The notes below the pieces were generated by a model. The model saw nothing but the letters and a program-made list of their open reading frames with translations. It was not told where the DNA came from and searched no databases. This document shows, piece by piece, positions 27,001 through 34,688 of a stretch of 49,070 nucleotides of DNA; the first letter of the stretch is position 1, and each line of letters opens with the position of its first letter. Origin of the DNA: Promethearchaeia archaeon (GTDB lineage Archaea > Asgardarchaeota > Lokiarchaeia > Sigyniarchaeales > SOKP01); NCBI GenBank assembly GCA_029856235.1, contig JAHQWP010000045.1, forward strand, positions 1 to 49,070, written 5' to 3'. The translations under genes and the position numbers were made by a program.

Positions 27001-28513
27001 TAATAATTTCAGGATATTTGGAATCAAAATTTAAATTTCCTAACTTAGCAGCTTTTTTAAAAGTAGAATCGTATTCTCGTGCCATTTTTTCTGCTTCTTT
27101 GACGGAATTCTCAATTTCCCCTTTGAATTCTTTAACCGCTGCTTCTTTATTTCTCTGTTCTTTAAGTAGTGTTAATTGATCATTTTTTACCCCAATAATT
27201 GATTTATCTTCCTTGATTTTTAAAGATTCATCGAATTCTTTTTGCTTTTGAATTTTTTGACTCTCAATATCCCGTAGTTTGTTGTCTTTTTCTAAAAGAT
27301 CGTGATAATGCCTAATTTGATTATCGTAAATAGCTACTCGATCTTTCCATCCTTTTTCATTTACTTTTTGTTTTACTTGCTCATAGATCTTTATTACTGT
27401 AGGGTAAGCGCATTCCTCAACTATTTCTCCTTTTTTAACAGCCTTTTTCATGCTAATATTATATTCTCTTGCTACCATCTCAGCGTAGTTTACCATCTCA
27501 GAAATTTCATTCTGGAATTTAATTTCTTCTTGCTTTTTTTCAACTTGTATTTTTACTTTTTCTGCTTTTTCTTGCATTTTTATCTGTTCTTCAATATTAG
27601 CATGTTCTATTAATTGAGTCTCATGTTTTTTCTTATTATCAAGCTCTTGCTGCTCTCTCTCCTTGATTTGTTGCCTTTCAAGTAAGAATCGTTCTTTTTC
27701 TCTTTCTACTTGTTCTATTATATTTTCGATCTTTTTTACTTCATTAATCCAATTAATTTCTCCAAATAACGAAACGCTTTCTTTCAGTAGTTTTAATGCT
27801 TCATCATACTGCCGAATATTTTTTAATTCTGTTGCTTTTCCTATTTTTTCATAAGCTTGATTAGATTTTTCACTTTCATTCCTCTTTGCCTCCTCATATG
27901 CTCTAATTTTCTGCGCTTTTAATTCTAATTCAGACATTTCACCTTCAGGTTCTTGTTGCGTCGTAGTCGTTTCCTCGGTAGTTGGGATTTTCTGTTTTCG
28001 TAAGAAATCAGCTTTTCTATTATAACAGTCCTCAATTAACTCGTTTAACTTCTCTAGTTCAGAGCTCTTTCTTAATTTCGTTAAAATTTTCACTACATCG
28101 TCATATATATCAAGAGCTTCGTTAAATTGTTTATTATTTACGAATTCTATAGCCTTCACAATAAGCGAATCTGCTTCTTTATAAGATTCCTCCTCATTCT
28201 GGGCTAATAAGTCTTCTTCCTGAGCCATCTCAATTTCATTACCTGTTTTCAATTCGCGTTCTCTAAAAATTTTCTCTTTTAATAAATAAATTTCGTCGAT
28301 CTTACCATTTAAGGCTTCAATTTCTGCTGATTTATTGATTTGTGAATATAACCCAATAGCTTGCCTTAAAATCTCGATACTGTCGTCATAGAATTGCGTT
28401 TCTAATAACGATAATGCGTGGCGTACTAATTCATATGCTTCAGAAGCTATTTCTTCCTCAATATTTCCCATGTCAGAAAAAAACGCCTCTTTCGTTGGAT
28501 CCCGTTCGTCCAT
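24065..28513 (-). CDS. Giant coiled-coil protein with TPR-like and six tandem modules
   Basis: 1482 residues, hydrophilic throughout, no signal or membrane segment. Three TPR-like helical pairs come first (about residues 20-90, 110-175 and 215-280; for example FNEALDIYDDVVKIL). Six tandem modules of about 125 residues follow (about 340-1060), each reading: AE(K)-x-A-x-(E/D)Y, then (Y/F)-x-x-(I/V)-(I)-x-IY, then a GW/RW-x-(E/D) turn, then YxxxI/L-x-x-Y, then a Lys/Glu coiled coil with LR-x-(I/L)E. Two further TPR pairs (KAVSYYKESEKIFAEINWPE and the EAYEKYILGRDMFKKIGWEH region) and a basic end RKKIAARRAERRKRIKDL complete it. It is likely a filamentous scaffold in the cytoplasm, in the manner of cytoskeletal or trafficking adaptors. 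It may share an operon with the 28625 gene. No named family is recognised. Confidence 0.85.
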   Translation of the reverse strand: MDERDPTKEAFFSDMGNIEEEIASEAYELVRHALSLLETQFYDDSIEILRQAIGLYSQINKSAEIEALNGKIDEIYLLKEKIFRERELKTGNEIEMAQEEDLLAQNEEESYKEADSLIVKAIEFVNNKQFNEALDIYDDVVKILTKLRKSSELEKLNELIEDCYNRKADFLRKQKIPTTEETTTTQQEPEGEMSELELKAQKIRAYEEAKRNESEKSNQAYEKIGKATELKNIRQYDEALKLLKESVSLFGEINWINEVKKIENIIEQVEREKERFLLERQQIKEREQQELDNKKKHETQLIEHANIEEQIKMQEKAEKVKIQVEKKQEEIKFQNEISEMVNYAEMVAREYNISMKKAVKKGEIVEECAYPTVIKIYEQVKQKVNEKGWKDRVAIYDNQIRHYHDLLEKDNKLRDIESQKIQKQKEFDESLKIKEDKSIIGVKNDQLTLLKEQRNKEAAVKEFKGEIENSVKEAEKMAREYDSTFKKAAKLGNLNFDSKYPEIIKIFVEAREKVLAKGWNEDAVIYSSHIKKYTELFDKEKKVRELENKKDEEKRVYEEFQKPQRDGVDVEKLKQVEAKKLKEFDEKKFQDEISNLVNKAEKMVRDYDVSLKKALKEGKLIGESPYLEVIEIYTNLRRKILEKGWTEQGLIYTNQIKIYQEKLENDKKLREIEHKKNLKREEFENAQKILKPERSVGFDIDKLKKLEELTKIEAEEEKFEREINDVIKNAEKKAYEYELAIKRKQFEKKCPYLEIVEIYKKIRESVYARGWKDEAEIYNNQILLYQEKFEKDKHLREIEARKIEKQVEFKEALKTTKEVKTLRLQELEELSKQDRETEELTKKAMDLISEAEKSVRGYELSLKKDILIYKSPYDQAILNYENARKLFQKIRWKEEAHKLGGTINFYKDKKINDDKLRALEQQKLEASKQKVPIAAKKEVFAHEQRIIDFEKLKEAKSKESEEALSSINHAERLAKEYELKKKEGILTIDSPFEEIINIYKKAKLDFNRIGWIEEAIQLDNSLNYYKEKSIADKRLRALEKQKTTKQEAEIKKQKIEKKLAKEAEEELLKLKVQALEVKKRSAMEYESKKDQAFNFMDLAKKELKQNNFEKAVSYYKESEKIFAEINWPEGIRMIKESINVIKIKKERIEREAKLSEAKKKEKLKLEAQIQDKITKAKDLQNMQQEQRRKELLTIQEEKEREREISEKAYRFLGEGTKLKDKKRFEEAYEKYILGRDMFKKIGWEHEVSRINNDLLIILKKEMKQTEKLKAYQQKKVEEKKELEELLKDADEKQKELDQQKKVEKRKQREKLIQKERDIASDIIKTLKYNEGVYALRRIIKKIENTDQDKMIKELNKQIEVLENASQVPIITKVDLDKDENLDKFKLAFQALDKAQISLSTNSFLRAITELNEALYNLRETQIGIRFISAIEDRVNTYKKELDIKKAPEQKKEAPKIETDDIRKKIAARRAERRKRIKDLMDR

Positions 28514-28624
28514 TTTTATATCATCTTGGAATTAATTAATTTAATAAATGAATGATATTACCTATTTTCGTTTTAGAAATAAGCTATTTACATTACTTAC
28601 AACTGCAAGAAAGAGAAATTTAAA

Positions 28625-29020
28625 CTAAAATTCAATGTTTCCGAGATTTTTATTCAAATAATTGTCACATACTTTTTCTCCTTCAACAGTTAAAGTCCAT
28701 CCGTTTGAGTCTTTCCTAGCTAAATTAAGTTCCTCAGTGCTCATTAAAATGCTATGTACTTCTTCCTCTGTTTTCTTAATATCAAAATCAATCCGCAAAC
28801 TAAAAACAATCTCATCTATAGGAACTGGACGTCCAAGTTCATCTTCCATAACGCCTAAAGCTGCAATTATTTGCTGTTGGGCCCCTATTGCGCCTTTCAT
28901 CTTATTTGATACTTCATCAAGTAACCAAGGAAACTTATCTAACATCAATTTAATTGCACTTTCATTACCACTTTCAAAGATTCTATCGAATTCTTCCCGA
29001 ATTTTTTTCTTATTAACCAT
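28625..29020 (-). CDS. Small protein with C-terminal winged-helix-like domain
   Basis: 131 residues. The N-terminus (FDRIFESGNESAIKLMLDKF) is helical. From residue 45 a winged-helix pattern is plausible: QQQIIAALGVMEDELGRPVP, PIDEIVFSLRID as the second helix, TEEEVHSILMSTEEL as the recognition helix and the wing LARKDSNGWTLTVEGEKV. The last part, NGWTLTVEGEK, is a common wing followed by a helix in archaeal regulators. It lies 112 bases upstream of the giant coiled-coil gene on the same strand. It may be a regulator or a protein-binding module; no name is given. Confidence 0.65.
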   Translation of the reverse strand: MVNKKKIREEFDRIFESGNESAIKLMLDKFPWLLDEVSNKMKGAIGAQQQIIAALGVMEDELGRPVPIDEIVFSLRIDFDIKKTEEEVHSILMSTEELNLARKDSNGWTLTVEGEKVCDNYLNKNLGNIEF

Positions 29021-29154
29021 CAGTGAGCACCTTTATTTCTAAAAAGAAAATCCTTAATATTATTGATTATCTTTTATATTAAAGCTTTATATATCTAAAA
29101 AAAAATTTATCTTTTTAATTTTAAGTAAAAAAAGAAAACTGATGATTTTATTAT

Positions 29155-32100
29155 ATGACAAAAAAATCTTGTGAAAAACATAAAACATTTAACTATTATT
29201 GTGAAGATTGTCAAGCACTAAATCTAGAAAGTGAAAGTCGATTTAAATACAGCCGTTTTAAAAAAAATGGTCGTTATAAAAAATTACTCATATTCCCCAT
29301 TATAATTGTTGCTATCATTGTTGTATTAGCGGTTTTTTGGTGGTGGCCTGCTTGGTTTGGCAGTATTAATCTTCAATCTCAATTGTACGAAAGTAAAGCG
29401 GGTGGGTTAGATTACTTTGATTTTTTCTTCTTAAATTTTTGGTCAACTGGTTTCTTATTCAACAAAACTGCGTTAATAGGAGCATTTATTGGAAGTATCC
29501 TAATGAGTATCCCACCTGAGAGAAATTTGTTAACTGTTATTGGGACAAAATTAAGATTTGGTAAACCATCATATTTGAAAGCATTAATATTTTGGTGGAC
29601 TATCGGTTTTGTATTATTCTATTTCTTAGGATTAATCCTTAATGCTAATAACGGAGGTTTTGCTTGGACGCTTTATTTGATTGAAAATGGAGAAATTACA
29701 TTATCTCCAAGCCTAATCTTTGATGCGTTCAATGTAATTTTCAACTCAAATAATACGGATTTCGTTACAGTTTATATATATTCGAATTTAGTCGTACCAA
29801 TTGCAATATTTGTAATTGGCGTTATAATTTTTCGATTAGCTCTTAATATTGTGAAGAATATTTATTTACGTCGGAACGATTTTTTGGTGGCTGGAAATAT
29901 TTTAGCAATCATTGGCTTAATATGTGGCTTAGGATTCGTCTTTATTCCTACCCTTTCTTTAGATGGAATAAATGTCATTCAAATTTTAGGACTAATTTTC
30001 GGATTTTTCTCGTTTACATCATTAGGAGCTCTCATTTATGTATATGGAAAAGCCCAATACAAAAAGGACGTTAAAAATTATATATTTTCAAGAAGTAGCC
30101 AGAAAAAAATTATCTTTGTCGTCGTAATTGCTGTAGTTTTCGTAATATCACCCTTGATAATAAGTATTGGACCTTCATTGAACTTAAATAACACCGCAGT
30201 GTGGACAGAACAACAATGGATTAAAAAATACAAAAGGGAAATAGAGTGGACGAGGGTATGCGCTGGATTAGACATGTTTGAGGAACGACCAATTGGAAAC
30301 TTTACCGAGTCGTCCACAACTTCAGACGCCTTAATGGTCTCTCAGATTAGACAATTTGATCAAAACTTTGCAGTCCAATATTTAGCCGCTTCAATAGGTT
30401 CTACTTTTGAAGGTTTAGCCGATTCGGATATAATATATATAGACAACAAAGAATATTGGGTTGCTCCCAAAACAGTTAGATTCTCTGAAATTACTGGAGA
30501 TGCAGTTCAAACTAATACAGAATTATATGATCATGTCGAAGGATTTTTAGCAATGGACACTTTTACTGGTAATCTAGTAAATGTGACACAAGAATTTAAT
30601 ATATCCGAAAATTATCCGATATTTTTTGGAGAAAGCGAAAGCCAACGATATCTTGAACAGACATTAGGTTATTATGAAGAAGGATCACTAGGAGCCTACG
30701 ATTCTGACATAATACTTGGCACAGAATGGGCGTTAGGAATTCCAAATAATGAATTCAGATACGAAGGAGAACCGGATGGAACTCTTTATGGCTTAGAAGG
30801 ATTTTGGAAAACATTAAATATAGGATTGTTTGCATACGCATTTGAAACTGAACATCAATATCTTATCCATAGAAATGTAAGATCTAGGGTTGAGAATATA
30901 CTTCTTCCTCAACTAAGAATTGATAACGATCCTTATCTAGTATTTAACATGGATTTAGGTAAAATGTACTACGCTGTTTCGATCTATACATACATTAATG
31001 TTGGCGCTTACGCTCAATATCCAATATTAAGATTTTTAGGCGTTAGTCTAGTGGATGTATTGAGTGGAGAGATGACTTTTTATATAAATCCCACTTTAGA
31101 AACATCTAACGATCCAACCTTACCTCTCTGGGAAATTTATTTAGACAAATATACTTGGCAAGATACTAATTTACCTGCCAATAAATGGCTTAAAGACCAA
31201 TTGAGATATCCGGAAGACTTGTTTGAATTACAGCTCGAAGCAAATTACATATATCATGTGCAAAATTCAGTCTCATGGAGACGAGCTGATGATTTCCACG
31301 AAAGACCAGAAGACGGTGATTTATTCTACATAGAATCTGATTTAGGGGATGGAATTGAATATGTTGGTTTAGATCTGGTAGAATACAAAGGATTAACGGC
31401 AACTTTACTCGCTGGAATGTACGTGATTAGACATGGTGATCATTTTGGTGAAGCTGTTTTCTACTATACGAGAGATTCTGGGGAAAGTCTTGTAGGCCCG
31501 ACAACTGCTAGAGAAACATATCGATCCGAAGCAACTCAAGATATATCATTAATTTCGGGGGCTCGACATGGAAATACACTATTATATCCATTAGGAGGAT
31601 CAATCTATTATTATGTTCCAACCTACAGTACAGCTGGTAGTCTTCAACAATTAAAACTAGCAGGATTAGTAGAGGCTTTTAACAGAGAAGTAGGTTACGG
31701 TGAAAATGCGCAAGAAGCTTACACTGATTTGAATTTGACAGGCACCGTAGTTCCTTCTAACATTTCACTATCGTATAATTTCGAAATGGAATCTACGATG
31801 ACTTTCCCGAATGATCCAGCACACTTCATGATTGAACTTCAGAATTTAGATACTAACTTCTCTGCTCCGGGTTTGCAGGTTAAAGTCAACTTATCAATAT
31901 ATTCTGCAACTACTAATAGTGTCGATTACAACTTAATTCTACCACCATACTTGTATCCAATTGAGAATTCTACTTATGTAGACGGTACTGATACAGTTGT
32001 TAACTTCACAGTAGTTGATACCACTCTATATTTTGGTGAAGGTTTAGTATTGAATGGGTTTCTAAATACTACAATAGGTGACATAAACATTTTCTATAAA

Positions 32101-32166
32101 TGGATCTTAATTGTAAATGGTGAGATTTTGTACACTTCTCTAGAAAACCTTATACGAATAACTTAA
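29155..32166 (+). CDS. UPF0182-like membrane protein with N-terminal zinc finger
   Basis: 1003 residues. Cys6, His9, Cys16 and Cys19 (CEKHKTFNYYCEDC) make a short B-box-like zinc site in the cytoplasm. A membrane helix at 45-66 and about six more up to residue 340 follow, then a 660-residue outside domain. That domain has the signature of the UPF0182/COG1615 family: VRSRVENILLPQLRIDNDPYL, YAVSIYTYINVGAYAQYP and LRYPEDLFELQLEANYIYHV. The last 130 residues look like an Ig-like beta domain with several possible N-glycosylation sites. Size and order match UPF0182 proteins, whose role is unknown. The zinc finger is an addition to the family. A T-run follows the gene. Confidence 0.7.
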   Translation: MTKKSCEKHKTFNYYCEDCQALNLESESRFKYSRFKKNGRYKKLLIFPIIIVAIIVVLAVFWWWPAWFGSINLQSQLYESKAGGLDYFDFFFLNFWSTGFLFNKTALIGAFIGSILMSIPPERNLLTVIGTKLRFGKPSYLKALIFWWTIGFVLFYFLGLILNANNGGFAWTLYLIENGEITLSPSLIFDAFNVIFNSNNTDFVTVYIYSNLVVPIAIFVIGVIIFRLALNIVKNIYLRRNDFLVAGNILAIIGLICGLGFVFIPTLSLDGINVIQILGLIFGFFSFTSLGALIYVYGKAQYKKDVKNYIFSRSSQKKIIFVVVIAVVFVISPLIISIGPSLNLNNTAVWTEQQWIKKYKREIEWTRVCAGLDMFEERPIGNFTESSTTSDALMVSQIRQFDQNFAVQYLAASIGSTFEGLADSDIIYIDNKEYWVAPKTVRFSEITGDAVQTNTELYDHVEGFLAMDTFTGNLVNVTQEFNISENYPIFFGESESQRYLEQTLGYYEEGSLGAYDSDIILGTEWALGIPNNEFRYEGEPDGTLYGLEGFWKTLNIGLFAYAFETEHQYLIHRNVRSRVENILLPQLRIDNDPYLVFNMDLGKMYYAVSIYTYINVGAYAQYPILRFLGVSLVDVLSGEMTFYINPTLETSNDPTLPLWEIYLDKYTWQDTNLPANKWLKDQLRYPEDLFELQLEANYIYHVQNSVSWRRADDFHERPEDGDLFYIESDLGDGIEYVGLDLVEYKGLTATLLAGMYVIRHGDHFGEAVFYYTRDSGESLVGPTTARETYRSEATQDISLISGARHGNTLLYPLGGSIYYYVPTYSTAGSLQQLKLAGLVEAFNREVGYGENAQEAYTDLNLTGTVVPSNISLSYNFEMESTMTFPNDPAHFMIELQNLDTNFSAPGLQVKVNLSIYSATTNSVDYNLILPPYLYPIENSTYVDGTDTVVNFTVVDTTLYFGEGLVLNGFLNTTIGDINIFYKWILIVNGEILYTSLENLIRIT

Positions 32167-32173
32167 TAACTAA

Positions 32174-32186
32174 TTTTTTTTTTTTT
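32174..32186 (+). terminator. Poly-T terminator candidate
   Basis: A run of 13 T bases begins eight bases after the stop of the UPF0182-like gene and lies before the convergent proteasome gene. A long T tract is the usual intrinsic terminator in archaea. Confidence 0.45.
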
Positions 32187-32237
32187 AATTATTTCTATTA
32201 ATATTTAGAAATATCGATTTTAGTTCTTATTAGTGAT

Positions 32238-33044
32238 TTATTTACTAATGTAAAATTTAAAATTTCGAAACAGAAATAGATTAAAAAAAGCTTTAATTTT
32301 AACTTTAGGTTCTGGTTTTGGCTCTTCCTTTATTAGACTCAAGAATTTCACCACTTCGTCTTTCGAGCACATGTGAAATTTGTTATCTTCGGATTTTATG
32401 TAAGCAAAACGTGTATTATCTTTTGTGGGTTTTTCATTAATAGATTCCTTAAGTGCGGTTAAAGTTAATTTGACGGTCTCGTCGAATGTCAAATCTTCTG
32501 CGTAATTTTCTTTTAAGTAATCTCTAGCTGTAGCTTCTCCACTCCCTAACGCGTAAGCTTTAAATGCGCGATAAATTCCACTTGGGGATGTAGTATAAAT
32601 TTGAGGCCCTGCGGGATCGATGGCAATAAAGAAAAGAGCACACCCGAATGGTCTTATGCCACCAAACTGAGTATATTGCTGTTTTATGTCAGCTAAGGAT
32701 TTTACTAACATGTTTAATCTGACAGGCTCGTCGTAGGTTAAGCGAAAGGATTGCGCTTGAACGCGAGCGTAATTAATTAAAGTTCTTGCATCAGCGTGTA
32801 ATCCTGAAATAGCTACTCCAATATGTTCGTCAACTTGAAATAACTTGTCAATTGAGTCAGCGTCAATTAAATTCGAAGGAATTTTAATTTCAGCTGCTAA
32901 ACAAACGCATTCTTTAGTTTTTACTGCTACTGCTAAGGTACCTCGCCGAACAGCTTCTAATGCGTACTCTACTTGGAATAACCTTCCTTCGGGACTGAAA
33001 ACAGTTAATGCCCGGTCATACTTAACTTGTCCGCCACCAAACAT
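32238..33044 (-). CDS. psmA: Proteasome alpha subunit
   Basis: 268 residues. Outer-ring subunit of the 20S proteasome, gating the entry of unfolded proteins. The signature YDRALTVFSPEGRLFQVEYALEAVRRG near residues 9-35 is the N-terminal H0 helix and gate region; RPFGCALFFIAIDPAGPQIY and AYALGSGEATARDYLKENY are characteristic later segments. No beta-type catalytic Thr is expected. The protein ends with an unusual tail after LIKEEPKPEPK: a hydrophobic, aromatic stretch (KAFFNLFLFRNFKFYISK) not seen in relatives, making it about 15-20 residues long. It is preceded on the same strand by the small GTPase gene. Confidence 0.93.
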   Translation of the reverse strand: MFGGGQVKYDRALTVFSPEGRLFQVEYALEAVRRGTLAVAVKTKECVCLAAEIKIPSNLIDADSIDKLFQVDEHIGVAISGLHADARTLINYARVQAQSFRLTYDEPVRLNMLVKSLADIKQQYTQFGGIRPFGCALFFIAIDPAGPQIYTTSPSGIYRAFKAYALGSGEATARDYLKENYAEDLTFDETVKLTLTALKESINEKPTKDNTRFAYIKSEDNKFHMCSKDEVVKFLSLIKEEPKPEPKVKIKAFFNLFLFRNFKFYISK

Positions 33045-33123
33045 AATTATAACATGTAATTATATGATATTGATATTTTAAAATTAAATAACAAATTTGA
33101 ATTTATTGATTATACATTAAAAA

Positions 33124-33675
33124 TTAAATTTTACCCGAAGTTTCAAGAATCTTTAATGTCAATATCTTAAAAACATCCTCTACTGAATCGCCTTGTTTAG
33201 CACTTGTTTCAATATACTGCATTGCGTGCATTTCTCCTTTTAAAGACTCTCCATCTTGTTCTGCTACCTCTCTTTGTCCCTCACGGGCGAGATCTAGTTT
33301 ATTTCCAATCAGAAGACAGGGTTTTTGACCAATTACTTTTTCAACTTCCTCTCGCCACTCAAGCATATCAGCAAAAGATGAGCGTCGCGTAAGGTCATAC
33401 ACATAAATGATACCCGTTGCTCCACGATAGAATGGTGGTCGAACAAACGAGAAGTGTTTCTGTCCAGCTAGGTCCCATAATTGAAGTTTTACTTGTAGTT
33501 GTGGGTGATCAGCTAGCTCGACTGTTTTTGTACTAAAGTTTGACCCTATTGTCATTAAATAGCTCTCCTTAAAAGAATTTTCACAGTATCTAAGGACCAT
33601 AGAAGTTTTACCCACGCCACCGTTTCCGACAACGCAAATTTTATAGATGTAGGACTTTTGATATACTGAAGACAT
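33124..33675 (-). CDS. Ras/Rab-like small GTPase
   Basis: 183-residue GTPase of the Ras superfamily. G1 is GNGGVGKTS (17-25), the switch I Thr is probably Thr42 (LMTIGSNF, as in Rab-like TIG), G3 is WDLAGQ (67-72), G4 NKLD (125-128) and G5 ETSAK (156-160). Leu replaces the usual Thr in D-T-A-G-Q, while the catalytic Gln72 is kept. FYRGATGIIYVYDLT is typical of Rab. The C-terminus, TSGKI, has no prenylation cysteines, so membrane anchoring must come from a partner or is absent. Asgard genomes carry many such genes; no effector or exchange factor is nearby. Confidence 0.92.
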   Translation of the reverse strand: MSSVYQKSYIYKICVVGNGGVGKTSMVLRYCENSFKESYLMTIGSNFSTKTVELADHPQLQVKLQLWDLAGQKHFSFVRPPFYRGATGIIYVYDLTRRSSFADMLEWREEVEKVIGQKPCLLIGNKLDLAREGQREVAEQDGESLKGEMHAMQYIETSAKQGDSVEDVFKILTLKILETSGKI

Positions 33676-33800
33676 AGCGTTTCAATAATTAAGATAGTTA
33701 TAATAATATATTATATTCAATAAATAAAAATAATGATATTTAATCATTATTCTTTCTATCTTTATCGTTTATTTTACAAAATATATCGAGAGTTTATTAT

Positions 33801-34580
33801 ATGACCGACTTGGATACAAAAATAAAAAAATTCGTTCAACTAATTCTTGATGCAAAGAACATCATAGCATTAACAGGAGCAGGAATGGGTACAGAGAGTG
33901 GGATTGCGGACTTTAGAAGTCCAGGAACTGGTTTGTGGGAAAAGGTGAATCCAGATGAGTTTGCTAGCATTCATTCCTATGTGTCTGACACAAAAAAGAA
34001 TTTAGATTTTATGTTAGAGATGGGAATGAATATTTTTAAAGCTAAGCCTAATAAAGGGCATAAGGCTTTAACTATGCTACAAAAACTAGGCAAATTAACC
34101 GGAATTCTTACTCAAAATATCGATAGACTACATCAGAAGGCACGCAGCAAAAATGTAGTAGAGTTGCATGGAACCGCTTATGAAGCAATTTGTATGGGGT
34201 GTAGTAACGTATATCCTATTACCATCATGATAGATCAAGTTATGAGTGGCAAAGCTAGCCCTTCATGTGATGTCTGTAATGGCTTATTAAAACCAAACGC
34301 AATTTTTTTCGGAGAACCATTACGGTCAGAAACGTTAAGTAAAGCAGACAAGATGATTGAAGCCTGTGATTTATTAATTGCTCTTGGAAGCTCTTTGTTA
34401 GTATATCCTGTAGCGTTTTACCCCCGAAAAGCAATTTCTTTAGGTGCTAAATTAGCAATTATCAATATTCAAGACACTGATATGGACTATAATGCTGAAA
34501 TTGTAATCCACGATAAAATAGGTGATGTCCTTCCTCTTATTGTTGACATTGTTAAGAGTGAGTTAAAACAAGATAAATAA
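33801..34580 (+). CDS. Sir2-family NAD-dependent deacylase
   Basis: 259 residues. The NAD site is GAGMGTESGIADFRSPGTGLW near 23-43, the catalytic part TQNIDRLHQKA and VELHGTAYEAICMGC hold the Asn-Asp pair and catalytic His, and the zinc is bound by four cysteines in CMGC and CDVC. GSSLLVYPVAFYP and FGEPL are also conserved. The usual GAGIS is GAGMG here. It removes acyl groups from lysine using NAD; Alba or metabolic enzymes such as acyl-CoA synthetases are possible targets, and two such synthetases follow on the opposite strand. ATG start with an AT-rich promoter in the 125 bases shared with the divergent GTPase gene. Confidence 0.92.
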   Translation: MTDLDTKIKKFVQLILDAKNIIALTGAGMGTESGIADFRSPGTGLWEKVNPDEFASIHSYVSDTKKNLDFMLEMGMNIFKAKPNKGHKALTMLQKLGKLTGILTQNIDRLHQKARSKNVVELHGTAYEAICMGCSNVYPITIMIDQVMSGKASPSCDVCNGLLKPNAIFFGEPLRSETLSKADKMIEACDLLIALGSSLLVYPVAFYPRKAISLGAKLAIINIQDTDMDYNAEIVIHDKIGDVLPLIVDIVKSELKQDK

Positions 34581-34688
34581 TTTCTAAATAATTAGTGTGA
34601 TTTTAGCTTTGTTTCAATTTACAAGAAATAAAAATTAAAAAAAATTGGTTAATTATTTTATAGAAAATATCAATTATTCGTAATAAAA

